NCBI RefSeq assembly: GCF_003259335.1
Contig: NZ_QLLL01000006.1
Location: 372,001 to 436,000 of the forward strand
Length of the DNA stretch: 64,000 bases
Source of the DNA: Chitinophaga skermanii
GTDB taxonomy: Bacteria > Bacteroidota > Bacteroidia > Chitinophagales > Chitinophagaceae
Direction of reading: 5' to 3'
Both the position numbers and the translations under genes were made by a program. The notes under the pieces were generated by a model. The model worked only from the letters and a program-made list of their open reading frames with translations. It was not told the DNA's origin and searched no databases. Shown here piece after piece: positions 16,558 through 25,158 of the stretch (the stretch's first letter is position 1; every line of letters starts with the position of its first letter).

Positions 16558-19258
16558 AAAAATACTGAAGCGAACGCTTATTGTTTTCGTTGTATTGATT
16601 GCTATTTTGATTGCAATCCCGTTCTTATTTAAAGGCAAGATTATGTCGAAAGTAAAAGCGGAACTCAACAAGAGCTTGAATGCCAAGGTAGATTTCAAAG
16701 ATGTTGATATCTCCTTGATTCGTCGCTTCCCCCGTCTTGCAGTAGCGATTGAAGATTTATCGATCGTTGGCGTTCAACCTTTTGAAGGCGACACGCTATT
16801 ATCTGTTCACCGTATCGACTTGGCGTTGAACCTTATGAGCGCCATTAAAGGCGAGCAAATTGATGTGTATAACGTAACAATTAACCAGCCTCGTGTGCGT
16901 GCGATTGTACATAAAGATGGTCGCCCTAACTGGGACATTATGAAGCCCGATACTGTTGCTACACCGGAACAACCGGCAGATACAAGCAGCAGTACTTTCA
17001 AGATGAACTTACAAAAATACAGCATTGAAGATGCGTATGTATTGTATAGCGATCAACAAGGCGATATGAGCTTAATCATCAACGATTTAGATCATAGTGG
17101 TGCGGGTGATTTTACCTTGGATGAATTCATTTTGAAAACAAAAACCTCTGTTGGCGGTATTACTTTCAACATGGGCCTCATTCCCTACCTCGTGAATACG
17201 AAAGCTGTAATGGATGCGGATATCAAGATTGATAATAAAACATCAACTTACTCTTTCAAAACGGATAACATTGCGCTGAATAACTTGAAAATTAGCGCGG
17301 GAGGATTTGTACAAATATTAGAAGAATCTATGAAAATGGATCTTCAATTCAAATCAGCTTCTACCGATTTCAAAGACATTTTATCGATGGTACCGGCCGT
17401 TTTCATGCAGGATTTTTCAAACTTAAAAACAAGTGGTAGTGCTACTTTTGGCGGTTTTGTAAAAGGTACTTTCAGCGACACACAAATGCCTGCTTTTGGT
17501 ATTGATTTGGGTGTGAAGGATGGTTTCTTCCAATACCCTAATTTGCCCAAACCGGTAAAAAATATCCAACTTGCTGTACATGTTAACAACCCCGATGGTG
17601 TACCTGATCACACGGTGATTGATATGCCACAAGCGCACTTGGAATTCGATAACTCGCCAGTAGATATTCGCTTGCTTGTGAAAACACCGATCTCCGATGC
17701 TTACATTGATGCGGCAGCTAAAACAAACCTCGATTTATCGAAAATCATGCAATTCGTACCCCTTGAAAAAGGCACGCAATTGAAAGGTTTCGTGAATGCC
17801 GACTTACAAGCAAAAGGTAATATGAGTGCCATTGAAAAGCAAGCCTATGATAAGTTCTATGCTGCGGGTGATGTGAAAGTGAACGACTTATTATACGCAA
17901 GCAAAGATTACCCCGATGGTGTGAAAGTGAATAATCTTCACATGATCTTCAACCCGAAAACGGTGAATGTTCCTGTATTTGACGGTGCATATTTAGGTAC
18001 CAACTTTACAGCAAACGGTGAGGTAAATAACATGTTGGCTTATGTATTGAAAAACCAGCCATTGAATGGTAAGCTAAATGTGAAAGCCGATGCTATTAAT
18101 TTAGATAAATTCATGGCAACCGGTAGCGAGCCGGCCGCGAATGCACCTGCTGAAGCAGCAGCTGAAGGACCGTTCGTAGTGCCGAATAATTTGGATTTCA
18201 CCTTAAACGCGCAAGCGGGTAAAGTGCATTACGACAAAGTAGATCTCACGAACCTTAGTGGTACATTGTTATTGAAAGATGAAACGGTGTACATGACGAA
18301 TATAAAAGGCAATGCTTTACAAGGCACCATGAATATCAACGGTTCTTATTCAACGAAAGAAAGTCATAAAAACCCTGCTATCCACTTAAAATACGATGTG
18401 CAGGATGTTGATATTCAACAGTCATTCCTGGCCTTCAATACCGTGCAAAAGTTGATGCCGATTGCACAATTCTTGTCTGGTAAAATCTCTTCTTCTTTAA
18501 ACCTAGAAGGTAAGTTAGGAGAAGATATGTCGCCGGTTTTGAACACTTTAACGGGTGATGGTAACTTGTTATTGATTCAAGGTGTGTTGAAGAAGTTTGA
18601 GCCATTGGATCAATTAGCTAGCCAATTGAATATCGCGCAATTAAAAGATATTTCGGTGCGTGATATTAAGAACTACATCGCGTTCCAAAATGGTCGTGTT
18701 ACAGTGAACCCATTCAAGATTAAAACCAATGGTTTAGACATCTTGGTAGGTGGTTCACATGGCTTCGACCAGTCGTTAGATTACACTTTGCAATTGAATG
18801 TACCTCGTAGCGTAATTGGTAAACAAGGTGATGCATTGATCAACAACTTGGTGAACCAAGCAACGAGCAAAGGCATCCCTGTAAAAGTGAGCGATAGTGT
18901 TCACTTACAAATTGCTTTAGGTGGTAACATCCTGAAACCATCCTTCAAAACAGATCTCCGCGAAACCAGCAATAAAATGGTGGATAACTTGAAAGATCAA
19001 GCAGCAAACTTGGTAAAAAACAAGGTAGATTCAGCAAAAGCAACTATCAAGGATTCTATAGCGCAAGTGAAGAAAGATGTGAGTAATGCTATTAAGGATG
19101 AAGTAACGAAGCAATTGTTAGGCGGTGGTAGCAAGGAAGGCGAAAGCGGTCAGCCTGCCCAAGATGCCGGGAAAAAAGTAACAAATACTTTAAATAATAC
19201 TTTGAATGGTTTATTGAAGAAGAAGAAAGCTGCTCCAGCAGACTCTACGCATCAATAA
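16547..19258 (+). CDS. AsmA-family envelope protein
   Basis: A 903-residue protein with one N-terminal membrane anchor (VVLIAILIAIPFLF, about residues 14-30) and a long beta-rich periplasmic body. I start at MKFKKILKRT (16547); an in-frame start at 16502 adds a short segment encoded by the leader. The N-terminal AsmA region (LNKSLNAKVDFKDVDISLIRRFPRLAVAIEDLSI) and the C-terminal AsmA_2-like block (LNLEGKLGEDMSPVLNTLTGDGNLLLIQG) are typical. Such proteins belong to the AsmA/TamB/VPS13-like group implicated in lipid transfer to the outer membrane. The end is lysine- and alanine-rich (VDSAKATIKDSIAQVKKDV, KKKKAAPADS). Confidence 0.85.
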   Translation: MKFKKILKRTLIVFVVLIAILIAIPFLFKGKIMSKVKAELNKSLNAKVDFKDVDISLIRRFPRLAVAIEDLSIVGVQPFEGDTLLSVHRIDLALNLMSAIKGEQIDVYNVTINQPRVRAIVHKDGRPNWDIMKPDTVATPEQPADTSSSTFKMNLQKYSIEDAYVLYSDQQGDMSLIINDLDHSGAGDFTLDEFILKTKTSVGGITFNMGLIPYLVNTKAVMDADIKIDNKTSTYSFKTDNIALNNLKISAGGFVQILEESMKMDLQFKSASTDFKDILSMVPAVFMQDFSNLKTSGSATFGGFVKGTFSDTQMPAFGIDLGVKDGFFQYPNLPKPVKNIQLAVHVNNPDGVPDHTVIDMPQAHLEFDNSPVDIRLLVKTPISDAYIDAAAKTNLDLSKIMQFVPLEKGTQLKGFVNADLQAKGNMSAIEKQAYDKFYAAGDVKVNDLLYASKDYPDGVKVNNLHMIFNPKTVNVPVFDGAYLGTNFTANGEVNNMLAYVLKNQPLNGKLNVKADAINLDKFMATGSEPAANAPAEAAAEGPFVVPNNLDFTLNAQAGKVHYDKVDLTNLSGTLLLKDETVYMTNIKGNALQGTMNINGSYSTKESHKNPAIHLKYDVQDVDIQQSFLAFNTVQKLMPIAQFLSGKISSSLNLEGKLGEDMSPVLNTLTGDGNLLLIQGVLKKFEPLDQLASQLNIAQLKDISVRDIKNYIAFQNGRVTVNPFKIKTNGLDILVGGSHGFDQSLDYTLQLNVPRSVIGKQGDALINNLVNQATSKGIPVKVSDSVHLQIALGGNILKPSFKTDLRETSNKMVDNLKDQAANLVKNKVDSAKATIKDSIAQVKKDVSNAIKDEVTKQLLGGGSKEGESGQPAQDAGKKVTNTLNNTLNGLLKKKKAAPADSTHQ

Positions 19259-19288
19259 TCATTGAAAATCAGCTTTATACATTTTGGG

Positions 19289-19318
19289 AAATCCCGGCCA
19301 ATGGCTGGGATTTTTCTT
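19289..19318 (+). terminator. Intrinsic terminator after the AsmA-like gene
   Basis: Arms AAATCCCGGCC / GGCTGGGATTT with a short AAT loop, followed by TTCTTTTAT. Confidence 0.75.
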
Positions 19319-19423
19319 TTATACAGGTAAATCAAATGCGGTAGAAACACTGAACTTTACAATTCGTGCCTGTTCAATCAAACTGGCGCTGTTTTTGTTT
19401 GTTATAGATTCAAATGTACCGTT

Positions 19424-19825
19424 ATGACTGCATTTTTCCATAGCCCCTTTTTCAATGCTAGTTTAATAGCCGGTCCCCTTATTTTCTTAATGGCTTGGGT
19501 ATTCCAGAAATTCCCTCCCCGTACAATGAATGCTTGGTATGGATATAGATCGTACTTAAGTATGCATAGCCCAGAAATGTGGAAGGAAGCCAATCGTTAC
19601 ATCGCTGTGTTGGCGAAGTACTTATCTTGGATCTTAACGCCATGGGGATTATTAGCGGCCCTATTATTTTCTACGCAAACTGATCTATTTTATTATTTCA
19701 CCATTGCCCCGGTAGTTATTGGCATATTATATATCTGCGGATCTACGGAGTACCATATTCACCAGATGTTAAAACCTGGTGAGGATGAGTTAAAAGGTGG
19801 TGCAAGTACCGATTTTCCTAACTAA
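19424..19825 (+). CDS. SdpI/YhfL-family membrane protein
   Basis: A 133-residue protein with three to four membrane helices (about residues 10-28, 65-83, 88-105). The motif NAWYGYRSYLSM followed by WKEANRY is the signature of the SdpI family, named after the immunity protein against the SDP toxin of Bacillus. No toxin gene is nearby, and many family members have no known immunity role. It is convergent with lipA and shares a bidirectional terminator with it. Confidence 0.75.
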   Translation: MTAFFHSPFFNASLIAGPLIFLMAWVFQKFPPRTMNAWYGYRSYLSMHSPEMWKEANRYIAVLAKYLSWILTPWGLLAALLFSTQTDLFYYFTIAPVVIGILYICGSTEYHIHQMLKPGEDELKGGASTDFPN

Positions 19826-19830
19826 AAGCA

Positions 19831-19865
19831 CAAAGGCCCGGTTTCTATGAAGAACCGGGCCTTTG
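19831..19865. terminator. Bidirectional terminator between the SdpI-like gene and lipA
   Basis: Perfect 13-bp arms CAAAGGCCCGGTT / AACCGGGCCTTTG. T-runs follow on the plus strand (TTTTA) and, weaker, on the minus strand (TGCTTTT). Confidence 0.85.
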
Positions 19866-19886
19866 TTTTATAAGGTATAATTGATA

Positions 19887-20786
19887 TTAACGGTTGTTTC
19901 TACCGCTGAAGATATGTTTTTCAGCATGGTAAGAAGAGCGTACCAACGGACCTGCCTCTACGTAATCTAAGCCCATATTGTATCCAATTTCGCGCAATTC
20001 TGCGAACTCGTCGGGATGTACGAAGCGTACTACCGGTAAGTGCTTTGGTGTTGGTTGAAGGTATTGACCTAAGGTTACAACATCACAGCCATTATCGCGT
20101 AGATCTTGCATAGCTTGGATAGTTTCTTCTTTCGTTTCACCTAAGCCGAGCATGATACCGCTTTTTGTGCGCATTCCGCCATCTTTCAAACGGCGAATTA
20201 CTTCTAAGCTTCTGTGGTATTTAGCTTGGATACGTACTTGTTTGGTTAAACGTTCTACGGTTTCCAAGTTATGCGACACAACTTCTGGTGCTACATCGAT
20301 AATACGTTGTAAGTTTTCCCATTGGCCTCTAAAATCTGGGATAAGGGTTTCCATTGTAGTTCCTGGGTTTAGGTTGCGCACCGCGTTTACGGTGTTAGCC
20401 CAGATAATGGAACCGCCATCTTTTAGTTCGTCGCGATCAACGGATGTGATAACGGCGTGTTTGGCTTTCATGAGGAAAATGGATTCTGCGACTCTTTGGG
20501 GTTCATCCCAATCAACCGGTAATGGTCTACCAGTTGCTACGGCACAGAAACCACAGCTACGCGTACAAATGTTACCGAGGATCATGAAGGTGGCTGTACC
20601 GGCCCCCCAACACTCACCCATATTCGGACAATTGCCGCTCTCGCAGATGGTGTGTAATTTATGTGTGTCTACTAAGCTTCGAACATGTCTATAATTCTCG
20701 CCGATAGGGAGCTTAACGCGCAACCAATCCGGCTTTTTAACTCTTTGAACAGCTGGTTCAGCTGCTATTACTGGTAGTTCTTGCAT
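19887..20786 (-). CDS. lipA: Lipoyl synthase
   Basis: Radical-SAM enzyme inserting two sulfurs into octanoyl chains on the E2 and GcvH proteins. It has 299 residues. The auxiliary [4Fe-4S] cluster is bound by Cys48, Cys53 and Cys59 (CESGNCPNMGEC), and the radical-SAM cluster by Cys74, Cys78 and Cys81 (CTRSCGFC). The C-terminal RSSYHAE contains the conserved serine that ligates the auxiliary cluster. The gene stands alone; the octanoyl transferase gene lipB is not in the window. Confidence 0.97.
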   Translation of the reverse strand: MQELPVIAAEPAVQRVKKPDWLRVKLPIGENYRHVRSLVDTHKLHTICESGNCPNMGECWGAGTATFMILGNICTRSCGFCAVATGRPLPVDWDEPQRVAESIFLMKAKHAVITSVDRDELKDGGSIIWANTVNAVRNLNPGTTMETLIPDFRGQWENLQRIIDVAPEVVSHNLETVERLTKQVRIQAKYHRSLEVIRRLKDGGMRTKSGIMLGLGETKEETIQAMQDLRDNGCDVVTLGQYLQPTPKHLPVVRFVHPDEFAELREIGYNMGLDYVEAGPLVRSSYHAEKHIFSGRNNR

Positions 20787-20808
20787 CGCAATTCCTTTCT
20801 TTAAAGTA

Positions 20809-20816
20809 CAAAGTTA
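20809..20816 (-). promoter_or_regulatory. Promoter -7 box of lipA
   Basis: On the minus strand TAACTTTG matches TAnnTTTG and lies 23 bases before the lipA ATG, just before the stop codon of the upstream gene. This suggests lipA has its own promoter although only 30 bases separate the genes. Confidence 0.5.
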
Positions 20817-21644
20817 CTACTTATTCCAGCGTTTACCGAACTGTAACCCAACGTAGGCATTTAACAAGAATTGCTTATTATCCTCTAACACCATGATGGG
20901 CACTTTTTTCGTATAAAACGCCCCGTTTACACCTACTTCTAAGGCACTTACCACGTGATTGAACCTTGCCCAATCGAAGCGAATACCCAATTTTCCATGC
21001 AAACCTGGGATCAAAGTTAATTCATCCCAACCTTTTCCGAAACCCGCGCCGCCAGAAATTAAAGATTCGTCGAGGAATTTATCTGCCGTTGCAGGCGTGT
21101 AGCGGATATCACCACGTTGACCATTCCCCATATCTCTTACCTCTATATAATAAGGTTTCAACAAGCCCAAAGAGATACCACCGTAGTAAATCCCTTGAAC
21201 CTCAACACCTTGTTTATTAGCTTTACCACCAATAAGCTTACGATTACCATAACCTAAGTTCACAGGGTAAAAGTTATTTTGCTTACCATAAAAGAAAGGG
21301 CGCGTAGAATATAAGAAGTAACCATCGCTTTCGATGGTCGTCATCTTCTCTTGCTTCGCATGTTTTACCTCGGAAAATTCCAATTGGAAGTAACGCACAT
21401 TATTGCGGTTCTTACGGTAGGCCATCTCTACAAAGCCGGTCCAACCGTTGGTATTCAACCTTCCTCCCATTGAAAATTCTCGCTGGTAGAGGTTCTCACC
21501 TTCTTCCAATTCCTTAAATAGAGAAATCCGCTGAAGCTTTTTCTTCTCTTTGTCGTCTTTCTTACTTTGACGGGTAGTAGATTGGGCATAAACAGACGTT
21601 CCGGTCAAAACGAGTAATAATAGGAGTAGATTTATTTTTCTCAC
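20817..21644 (-). CDS. Exported protein of unknown function, probable outer-membrane beta-barrel
   Basis: A 275-residue protein with a clear signal peptide (MRKINLLLLLLVLTG to VYAQ). The mature part alternates polar and aromatic residues in strand-like segments (NGWTGFVEMAYRKN, ARFNHVVSALEVGVNGAFYTKK) and ends with AYVGLQFGKRWNK, the kind of aromatic-rich terminal strand seen in outer-membrane barrels. I do not recognise the family. It is the first gene before lipA on the same strand. Confidence 0.65.
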   Translation of the reverse strand: MRKINLLLLLLVLTGTSVYAQSTTRQSKKDDKEKKKLQRISLFKELEEGENLYQREFSMGGRLNTNGWTGFVEMAYRKNRNNVRYFQLEFSEVKHAKQEKMTTIESDGYFLYSTRPFFYGKQNNFYPVNLGYGNRKLIGGKANKQGVEVQGIYYGGISLGLLKPYYIEVRDMGNGQRGDIRYTPATADKFLDESLISGGAGFGKGWDELTLIPGLHGKLGIRFDWARFNHVVSALEVGVNGAFYTKKVPIMVLEDNKQFLLNAYVGLQFGKRWNK

Positions 21645-21829
21645 GGTAATGTGTAATTATATTTATATAAACGTTGGATTACGTTTTATGTTTTATCACT
21701 ATACAAACGTACACGAAATTAACCGTTTTTCCACTGCACTTCCCTCATTTTCAATAACAAATCATAGGCAAGGCAAAGGGCACGTATTTCCTAAAAATAC
21801 GTTTATTTTACATTAAAATTATTATCACG

Positions 21830-22237
21830 ATGAACACCGCCGAAATAGTATACAATGGTGAATTAAGAACCACCTCTACCCATGTTAGATCAGGTACCGT
21901 TATTGAAACAGATGCACCTGTAGACAACCAAGGTAAAGGCGAACGCTTCTCTCCTACCGACCTCGTTGCCAGCGCTTTAGGTTCTTGCATGATCTCCATT
22001 ATGGGCATCAAAGCAAGAGATAACAATTGGAAAATTGAAGGCACCAAGGTAGCTATCGTTAAACACATGGGTACCGAACCTCGCAGGATTGTGCAGATTG
22101 ATGTAACGATCGATTTCCCTGCCGGTCATGATTTAGACGATAAGGCAAAAACCATTCTCGAGCGTGCAGCTTTAACTTGCCCAGTGGCAAAAAGCTTGCA
22201 TCCCGATTTAGTGCAAAATGTAACCTTTAACTGGTAA
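21830..22237 (+). CDS. OsmC/Ohr-family peroxiredoxin-like protein
   Basis: A 135-residue cytoplasmic protein of the OsmC superfamily, which reduces organic hydroperoxides by a two-cysteine mechanism. The two cysteines sit where expected: Cys53 in ALGSCMISI and Cys117 in LTCPVAKSL. The motif SPTDLVASALGSC is typical of the OsmC/YhfA branch rather than of Ohr. It is divergent from the gene at 20817 with 185 bases between, in which I see no clear motif. Confidence 0.85.
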   Translation: MNTAEIVYNGELRTTSTHVRSGTVIETDAPVDNQGKGERFSPTDLVASALGSCMISIMGIKARDNNWKIEGTKVAIVKHMGTEPRRIVQIDVTIDFPAGHDLDDKAKTILERAALTCPVAKSLHPDLVQNVTFNW

Positions 22238-22243
22238 TACATG

Positions 22244-22273
22244 AAAATGGTCTCTATGCATAGAGACCATTTT
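22244..22273. terminator. Bidirectional terminator between osmC-like and DUF2851 genes
   Basis: A perfect 30-bp palindrome centred on CTATGCATAG, with AAAATGG / CCATTTT ends and a T-run on both strands. It lies immediately beyond both convergent stop codons. Confidence 0.85.
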
Positions 22274-22274
22274 T

Positions 22275-23558
22275 TTACCCTTTCATGATTTTAGCCCCTA
22301 CTTCACATTGCAGGCATTTCTTCTGCAAACAAAATCTTTCTCTTAATTCCAATAGCGCTTGTGAATCTAGCGCTGTTTGCGCTGCTTGTCCTATTTGCGC
22401 CCATTGTGCCATATAGCTGTTCTTTTCGGGTGGTAAAAGCAATGCAAACTGTAGTGCCCTCTCTTGTAACACTGCATCGGCATGGGTTTGGCCATACAAG
22501 AAAATGAGCGGCAATACCGTGTTGATCAAAACATTCTGCACCATGGTTTTACCTACGTGGTGATGTGGCTTCTTCGCCTTTATATTGAAGCGATAATGGG
22601 AGGTCCAATACTCGCTCACTTCCATTTCAAACAACGTTTCCAGCTCTCTAATATCTTGGATAGCGATGACTTGCGAAAATACCCGCGGGTGTTTATGCAC
22701 AAACATGGCCAAGGCTGCAATACGTTGCGTGGGGAAGGAATGCGGGCGCATACGAAGCCACTTCCAAATGTGCACGGGCATGCTGTGTTGTAGCTGGTGT
22801 TTATGTTGTAAGTAACGAAAAGTAAGCTGTAAGCTACGGCCGTATTCATCTTCCATTGGGGCATGTAGCATACCAGCCTGCCCGAATAACAATGCTTCTA
22901 CTTCATGTAGGTTATGACTGTAACGGTGCAAGAGCTTGTAATCGGCAAGTTGTGCCAGCTGCTCGAATGCTATGCTGTTAACGGGTACCCCGGCTGCTTG
23001 TGCGATAGCGCGGTAGCAAACAGCATCCCAGTCGTACTGTGATTGCTGTAACCAACGCTGCATGGTAGCTGTTTTCCTTTGCCAACGTTCCAGTAGCAAT
23101 CGTTCTTTCCAATGTTGCCAAATAATACTGGGCACTTGCCGACACACCTTTTCACAGGGAATAAATACCTGTTCTTGTTGGAGCAATTGGTAACGTTGTA
23201 GTAATAAATTGGCGATGCGGCCATCTAGTTGTATACAAGGAACAGCCGGCATTACACTGGGATCGTCGTGTATTACCACAACATGCAGGATAATATTGTG
23301 ATAACGAGGATCGCGCTGGTGCCGATGTTTATGCCAGTCGGAACTGCGCAAATGTATTTCAACATTCCCGGCCCAAAGGATACCGCCTATTTTTATCTTG
23401 GCAGCAGAAAAATCTGGGCCTGCATGCGGGTTTAATAGTCCCGGCGAAATAATCTCTAGGCTGTCGCCTGCTGTGGAAGCGAGATTGCGTTGATCGAACA
23501 TGCCGTGTTGCCATATATATTGCAACAGGGCTTCGTTGAGTAATGGGTTAACTTTCAT
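22275..23558 (-). CDS. DUF2851-family protein
   Basis: A 427-residue protein widespread in Bacteroidota, of unknown function. I start at MKVNPLLNEALLQYIW; an in-frame upstream ATG (23576) adds six residues with no family counterpart. Recognisable family features are the N-terminal GLLNPHAGPDFSAAKI and GNVEIHLRSSDWHKHRHQ, a segment with several histidines, followed by HNIILHVVVIHD. The C-terminus has four cysteines (RFCLQKKCLQCEVG) that could bind a metal. The gene is divergent from the SAM-riboswitch-controlled methionine genes. Confidence 0.8.
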   Translation of the reverse strand: MKVNPLLNEALLQYIWQHGMFDQRNLASTAGDSLEIISPGLLNPHAGPDFSAAKIKIGGILWAGNVEIHLRSSDWHKHRHQRDPRYHNIILHVVVIHDDPSVMPAVPCIQLDGRIANLLLQRYQLLQQEQVFIPCEKVCRQVPSIIWQHWKERLLLERWQRKTATMQRWLQQSQYDWDAVCYRAIAQAAGVPVNSIAFEQLAQLADYKLLHRYSHNLHEVEALLFGQAGMLHAPMEDEYGRSLQLTFRYLQHKHQLQHSMPVHIWKWLRMRPHSFPTQRIAALAMFVHKHPRVFSQVIAIQDIRELETLFEMEVSEYWTSHYRFNIKAKKPHHHVGKTMVQNVLINTVLPLIFLYGQTHADAVLQERALQFALLLPPEKNSYMAQWAQIGQAAQTALDSQALLELRERFCLQKKCLQCEVGAKIMKG

Positions 23559-23631
23559 GGTAATATAGTATAACAATGGGTTAATAATTTACCATTAATT
23601 TCTCATTGAAATGAACTTTTTAAAAATAAGA

Positions 23632-23664
23632 TTTGGAAATTTGGAGCGAGTGCTATTAAATTTG
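23632..23664 (+). promoter_or_regulatory. Promoter of the SAM-riboswitch methionine operon
   Basis: TTTG at 23632-23635 and TAAATTTG at 23657-23664 with 21 bases between match the Bacteroidota promoter pattern. Transcription would start near 23671, about a dozen bases before the riboswitch. Confidence 0.75.
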
Positions 23665-23683
23665 CACCCAGTTCTTAAACATT

Positions 23684-23803
23684 ACTTATCCAGAAAGGCG
23701 GAGGGACTGGCCCTTTGATGCCTTAGCAACCATTTTGGTATTTCAGTGATACTAAAAAAAGGTGCTAATTCCGGCTCAGGTATACAACCTGGGATAGATA
23801 AGT
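23684..23803 (+). promoter_or_regulatory. SAM-I (S-box) riboswitch
   Basis: The sequence has the S-box core in order: AGAAAGGCGGAGGGACTGGCC, GATGCC, TTAGCAACC, then GGTGCTAATTCC and a CAGG/CCTG hairpin. The closing stem P1 is a perfect 7-bp pair, ACTTATC (23684-23690) with GATAAGT (23797-23803). It precedes a strong terminator hairpin and two methionine-pathway genes, so SAM should repress them. I found no obvious antiterminator pairing between P1 and the hairpin. Confidence 0.95.
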
Positions 23804-23846
23804 TGGCAGACAAAAGTATTTTAGTTGCACCGCATCATAAATTATT

Positions 23847-23879
23847 AAAGCTCTTCCAACGTGGAAGAGCTTTTTTTTT
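23847..23879 (+). terminator. Riboswitch-associated intrinsic terminator
   Basis: Arms AAAGCTCTTCCA / TGGAAGAGCTTT with a 3-base loop, followed by a run of nine T. It lies 43 bases after the riboswitch and 78 before the first gene, the layout of transcription attenuation. Confidence 0.9.
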
Positions 23880-23956
23880 GCTCTCCACTCCCCGTGCTTC
23901 ATGGATAATTGGTTTAATAACCTATTTGAAACAAAAACAATTATCTAATCTAGAGC

Positions 23957-25135
23957 ATGAAACCATCCACCCAATTGATTCATAGCATACCAGTAGATGA
24001 GTTGACAGGCGCCATTTCAGTGCCTATCTACCAAACGTCTACGTTTGTGCAAGAATCGCCCGGCATTAACAAAGGGTTCGAGTTTTCTCGTGCCAACAAT
24101 CCCACCCGCAAGGTGTTGGAAGATATCATCTGCAACCTCGAAGAAGGCCACAGCGGCTTCGCGTTTGCAAGTGGTATGGCTGCGATCGACGCCGTGTTGA
24201 AGTTGTTGAAATCGGGTGATGAAATTATGGCTGTAGAAGATACTTACGGTGGTATTTTCCAGATTTTTAACCACATGTTCGAGCGCTTCGGGATTAAAGT
24301 GAATTTCGTAGATATGAGCGATACGGATAAGGTGTTGGAGAAAATTAATACCCGTACACGCATCATTTGGTTGGAATCGCCTACGAATCCTACCATGAAA
24401 ATAGCCGATATTAAATCTATCGGGAAGATTGCAAAGCAACATAATATTTTGCTGGTGGTAGATAACACTTTCTCTACCCCGCTGCTCCAAAAACCTATTC
24501 CATTAGGCGCTGATATCGTTATTCATTCAGCTTCTAAATTCTTATCCGGTCATAGCGATGTATTGGCGGGTTTGGTAGTAGTGAATAGCAAAGCGCTTTC
24601 CGATCAACTCAAATTCAACCAGAATATTTCTGGCAGTATATTAAGTCCTTTCGAAGCCTGGTTAACCATCCGTGGCATCGAAACATTATCACTCCGTTTA
24701 GAAAAACAATGCGCGAATGCTTTGGCGATTGCGAATTGGTTATCGGAACATCCTGCGATTGATAAAGTATTTTACCCAGGCTTAGCTTCTCACAAAAACC
24801 ACCACATCGCGCGTAAACAACAAAAGGGATATGGCGCTGTCATTAGCTTCAGCTTGAAAGCCGATCAAATTAAAAACGCGATCAGGATTGTCAATAGTAC
24901 CAAGCTGTTCAAATTGGCAGAAAGCTTTGGCGGTGTAAAAAGTATGCTGAACCATCCTGTTACGATGACACACCGTAATATTCCGGAGGAGTTTAGGCGT
25001 AAAGCAGGTTTACAAGATTCTTGTATTCGTTTGTCGGTAGGTATTGAAGATGCGGAAGACTTGATCAACGATCTTAAACAAGCATTAGACAAACTCAACC
25101 AACCAATAGGAAAACAAATAACAGTTCTACAATAA
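23957..25135 (+). CDS. Cys/Met-metabolism PLP enzyme (cystathionine gamma-synthase or gamma-lyase type)
   Basis: A 392-residue PLP enzyme of the trans-sulfuration family. The PLP lysine is Lys194 in SASKFLSGHSD; the phosphate-binding loop FASGMAA is at residues 70-76, DNTFSTP at 169-175, and ESPTNP at 140-145. Sequence alone does not separate cystathionine gamma-synthase, gamma-lyase and O-acetylhomoserine sulfhydrylase reliably; the length of 392 argues against the longer sulfhydrylase (about 430). Control by a SAM riboswitch and pairing with homoserine dehydrogenase favour a biosynthetic role in making cystathionine or homocysteine from activated homoserine. Confidence 0.88.
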   Translation: MKPSTQLIHSIPVDELTGAISVPIYQTSTFVQESPGINKGFEFSRANNPTRKVLEDIICNLEEGHSGFAFASGMAAIDAVLKLLKSGDEIMAVEDTYGGIFQIFNHMFERFGIKVNFVDMSDTDKVLEKINTRTRIIWLESPTNPTMKIADIKSIGKIAKQHNILLVVDNTFSTPLLQKPIPLGADIVIHSASKFLSGHSDVLAGLVVVNSKALSDQLKFNQNISGSILSPFEAWLTIRGIETLSLRLEKQCANALAIANWLSEHPAIDKVFYPGLASHKNHHIARKQQKGYGAVISFSLKADQIKNAIRIVNSTKLFKLAESFGGVKSMLNHPVTMTHRNIPEEFRRKAGLQDSCIRLSVGIEDAEDLINDLKQALDKLNQPIGKQITVLQ

Positions 25136-25158
25136 ATATTAGCGATCTATCAAAAACC

